From positions 1-10,358 of the forward strand of contig NWUY0304658347.1 of the NCBI GenBank assembly GCA_004151065.3: a stretch of DNA of 10,358 bases, written 5' to 3'. This document shows positions 8,638-10,358 of the stretch, piece after piece. The notes beneath the pieces were generated by a model. That model was given only the letters and a program-made list of their open reading frames with translations. It did not search any database and was not told the origin of the DNA. Each line of letters begins with the position of its first letter. Position 1 is the first letter of the stretch. The position numbers and the translations under genes are program-made. This stretch comes from Larix sibirica. Taxonomy: Eukaryota > Streptophyta > Pinopsida > Pinales > Pinaceae.

Positions 8638-9000
8638 TTGCACATAAAGGAAATTGGGAGAGAAATGCGGATAAATGCCAAAATTGGCACATACGATGTA
8701 GATTCTATCATCTTAGAATTGGGATCAGACGTGAACATCCTAACCAAGCAGACTTGGGAGATTATGGGGAGGCCATAGATGGTATGGTCCCCTATGTAGC
8801 TTCGACTAGAAAATCAAAGCAAAGTTACACTAATCAGGCGATTTTCTCATCTACCTGTCAAAGTAGAAGGGCTGAAAAAATACACAGATTTTGATGTTAT
8901 AGAGATACTCGACAATACGAGCCCGTATCTTGTGCTGCTGGGAATAGACTGAGCAATGGAGAACATGGATGTTATTAATTTGAAGAAAAGGAAAATGTCT
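8638..9000 (+). pseudogene. Retroviral-type aspartic protease region
   Basis: The flap-type fold is suggested by IKEIGREMRINAKIGTYDVD, then an active-site-like segment ILELGSDVNIL (8710-8742), and later LLGID (8935-8949), which matches the conserved second motif near the end of retropepsin-like domains. The usual catalytic Asp of D-[TSL]-G is Glu (GAA at 8716) in this copy. Stops at 8776, 8797 and 8950 also break it. In live elements this protease cuts the polyprotein into its mature parts. It follows directly after the nucleocapsid and a less conserved linker (8134-8637). Confidence 0.7.
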
Positions 9001-9294
9001 TTTGAAAATCGAGACATGAGGGTCATAGCCCCAATGGATCCATCTGAAGGGAAGAGGTATGTCGAATTGATGAGAGATGAGTTTGTAAAAGGATGGGACA
9101 TCGAATACAATGTTTCATAGGATTATGTTAATCCTACCGTGGATGGAGAATTAGGATGGTGAAGTTCCAGTTCGGCATCATCAGACTCCAATGAAGCTCT
9201 GGAAAACTGGAAAAACCGGTTGCACGAGGTATCTTTCAGAAGATGCGCACAAATCACTCAATCATTGAGATGGGTAGTGATGAAGGTATGTGAT

Positions 9295-9765
9295 CTGCCG
9301 AAATATGAAGGATTGCCTAATCTGTCTATGTTCATCGCTGAATTCGAAGACAAGGTATCAGAACCACAACGATTGTTGGAGCTTGAAGAATCATTGAAGG
9401 ATACTCCAGAAAGGTGTTGGGATGCACACAAATCGTCGATAACGAGCTGGAAAATATGTTGACAATTGATGGAATTTAGGTTTGGGGAGACTGAATGCTA
9501 CTACGGGAATAAATACAATGGACTGGGTGATCCAAGGGATCATCTGGGAGAGTGTCAAAGCGCATAGGGAATGAGACCACAACAGGAATGGGTTCATGCG
9601 TTCATCCATACAATGGATTAAGTACCGCAGAGCTGGTACATCGCAACAGAATTACGATGCCGAATAAATACATGGGAAGAATTGACCATTAGTTTCAGTC
9701 AGACTTTTAGCTTCACTGACGAGAATCCTTTCTTCCATAGTGCATTGTTGGAGATCCATGACAAA
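9295..9765 (+). pseudogene. Second capsid-like (Gag-like) domain between protease and RT
   Basis: After the protease the frame has a YEGLPNLSMFIAEFEDKV segment, an AHKSSITSWKIC block, a QLMEFRFG block, and then EWVHAFIHTMD, SWYIATELR and WEELTISFSQTFSF. The order of small aromatic-containing helices and the F-x-x-x-L/W spacing resemble the Retrotrans_gag core seen in the first domain, where EWF precedes the PHIQMPLMQQ box. Stops at 9460, 9565 and 9619 lie inside it. Gag-like domains normally occur only at the N-terminus, so this would be a duplicated or captured capsid. It could instead be a family-specific linker that only superficially looks like Gag. Confidence 0.5.
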
Positions 9766-10079
9766 GTACTTGATACGGTTCTGACATAAATGGGATTATA
9801 GTGGAAAACAACACCAGAAATGATGATGGAATGCTACAATGTGTTGGGAGGACCTATTGACGAGGGGGATCCTAGGGCATTCTACGTCCCAGAATCAGAG
9901 TGCAGTCATGATTTCAGAGCACCAGAGATGCCATTCGACAAATTTAAGCAACCACTGAATATAAATAAGGTAAATATTGGCTCAAAAGAGAATCCAAAGT
10001 TTGCAAGCATTGGATATTATTGTGATGATTCGACAATTCCAAAGTTCACTGACCTACTGCATGAATTCCAAGACCTATT

Positions 10080-10358
10080 TTCGACAAAGTTTTCAGAGAT
10101 GAAAGGAATTTCTGGAGATGTGGGTGAGATGAAGATTCCGTTGAAAGCTGATACGAATCCAGTAAAGCAGTGGCCATATAGACTGAATCCTAGATATAAG
10201 GAGCGAGTAAAGGATGAGATAGAGTGAATGATGGATGCAGGAATTATAGAACCCATCGAAGAATCGAAATGGATCAGCCCAATGGTTTTCCAAGATAAGA
10301 AGACCGACGAAATTAGGATTTGTGTCGATCTAAGGAAACTGAACGATGCATGTCTTCA
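10080..10358 (+). pseudogene. Reverse transcriptase, N-terminal fragment
   Basis: The segment has SEMKGI, then KQWPYRLNPRYKERV, AGIIEPIEESKWISPMVF and RICVDLRKLNDACL, which are the first conserved blocks of Ty3/gypsy reverse transcriptase. The enzyme copies the element's RNA into DNA. The catalytic YxDD block lies past base 10358. One TGA (10225) interrupts it. The RT core is the best-conserved part of the window and fixes the family as Ty3/gypsy. Confidence 0.9.

Larger units (their letters stand above)
6869..10358 (+). pseudogene. gag-pol: Ty3/gypsy retrotransposon gag-pol, dead, 3' end outside window
   Basis: A single-polyprotein gag-pol of a plant LTR retrotransposon. Reading order: capsid-like region (6869-7372), three CCHC knuckles (7480-7713), Q/Y/N-rich repeat (7795-7944), RGG-type stretch (7945-8022), two more knuckles (8032-8133), aspartic protease (about 8638-9000), a second capsid-like domain (about 9295-9765) and the start of reverse transcriptase (about 10140 on, with GIIEP, WISPM and RICVDLRKLN). 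Gag and pol share one frame. A single-base loss near 7259-7261 shifts the frame once. Otherwise only in-frame stops break it: 6935, 7378, 7618, 7777, 7843, 8137, 8212, 8233, 8260, 8602, 8614, 8776, 8797, 8950, 9118, 9160, 9460, 9565, 9619, 9787, 9799 and 10225. The element cannot make a full polyprotein. RNase H, integrase and the 3' LTR would lie beyond the window. The RT fragment is too short for a firm lineage call. Confidence 0.88.

Noticed and set aside
4910-10230. Alternative genetic code (TAA/TAG read as Gln) to explain the many stops
   Set aside because: CAA and CAG are still common throughout, TGA also interrupts the frame, and several TAG codons fall where Trp is expected. The elements are plant-type.
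4910-10230. Stop repair by RNA editing (U to C)
   Set aside because: This is known from organelles of some land plants. These are nuclear-type retroelement genes, and the window also has frameshifts and a lost protease Asp.
1-10358. tRNA or rRNA genes
   Set aside because: No cloverleaf consensus boxes or rRNA-like conserved segments were seen on either strand.

Overview
The window looks like nuclear, intergenic DNA of a land plant, probably one with a large repeat-rich genome. It holds no intact gene. It is a mosaic of decayed mobile elements and tandem repeats: a plant-type Ty3/gypsy retrotransposon with a long single-frame gag-pol, a CACTA (En/Spm-type) DNA transposon end, and AT-rich spacer. 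The style of the gag-pol protein reminds me of gypsy elements seen in conifers and yews. That is memory and inference, not a search result.

Layout. 1-780: a 40-bp direct repeat, a TATA-like box and LTR-like sequence, then a short exon-like block at 711-770. 780-2310: AT-rich, no recognisable gene. 2318-2428: a second exon-like block with a splice-acceptor-like start. 2467-3093: the subterminal repeats and terminus of a CACTA element, with nine 35-bp palindromic units, then a 67/67-nt inverted repeat, then the terminus at 3093. 3094-4160: a diverged satellite into which the CACTA end abuts. 4160-4770: AT-rich, nothing recognised. 4773-6244: a dead open reading frame of unknown function with 15 in-frame stops but an otherwise intact frame from about 4862 on. 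6245-6868: non-coding spacer or leader. 6869-10358: a dead gag-pol, cut by the window end just inside reverse transcriptase, with 22 in-frame stops and one clear frameshift.

How the parts fit. The two decayed reading frames lie in the same orientation 0.6 kb apart and show the same unusual damage: many stops, almost no indels. They may therefore be one element with an extra ORF upstream of gag, an arrangement known from Ogre-type plant gypsy elements. The gag-pol order read from the sequence is: capsid-like region, three CCHC knuckles, a Q/Y/N-rich repeat, an RGG-type stretch, two more CCHC knuckles, an aspartic protease, a second capsid-like domain, then reverse transcriptase. The second capsid-like domain between protease and RT, the five-knuckle nucleocapsid and the C-to-T-type nonsense load are the points most worth a second look.
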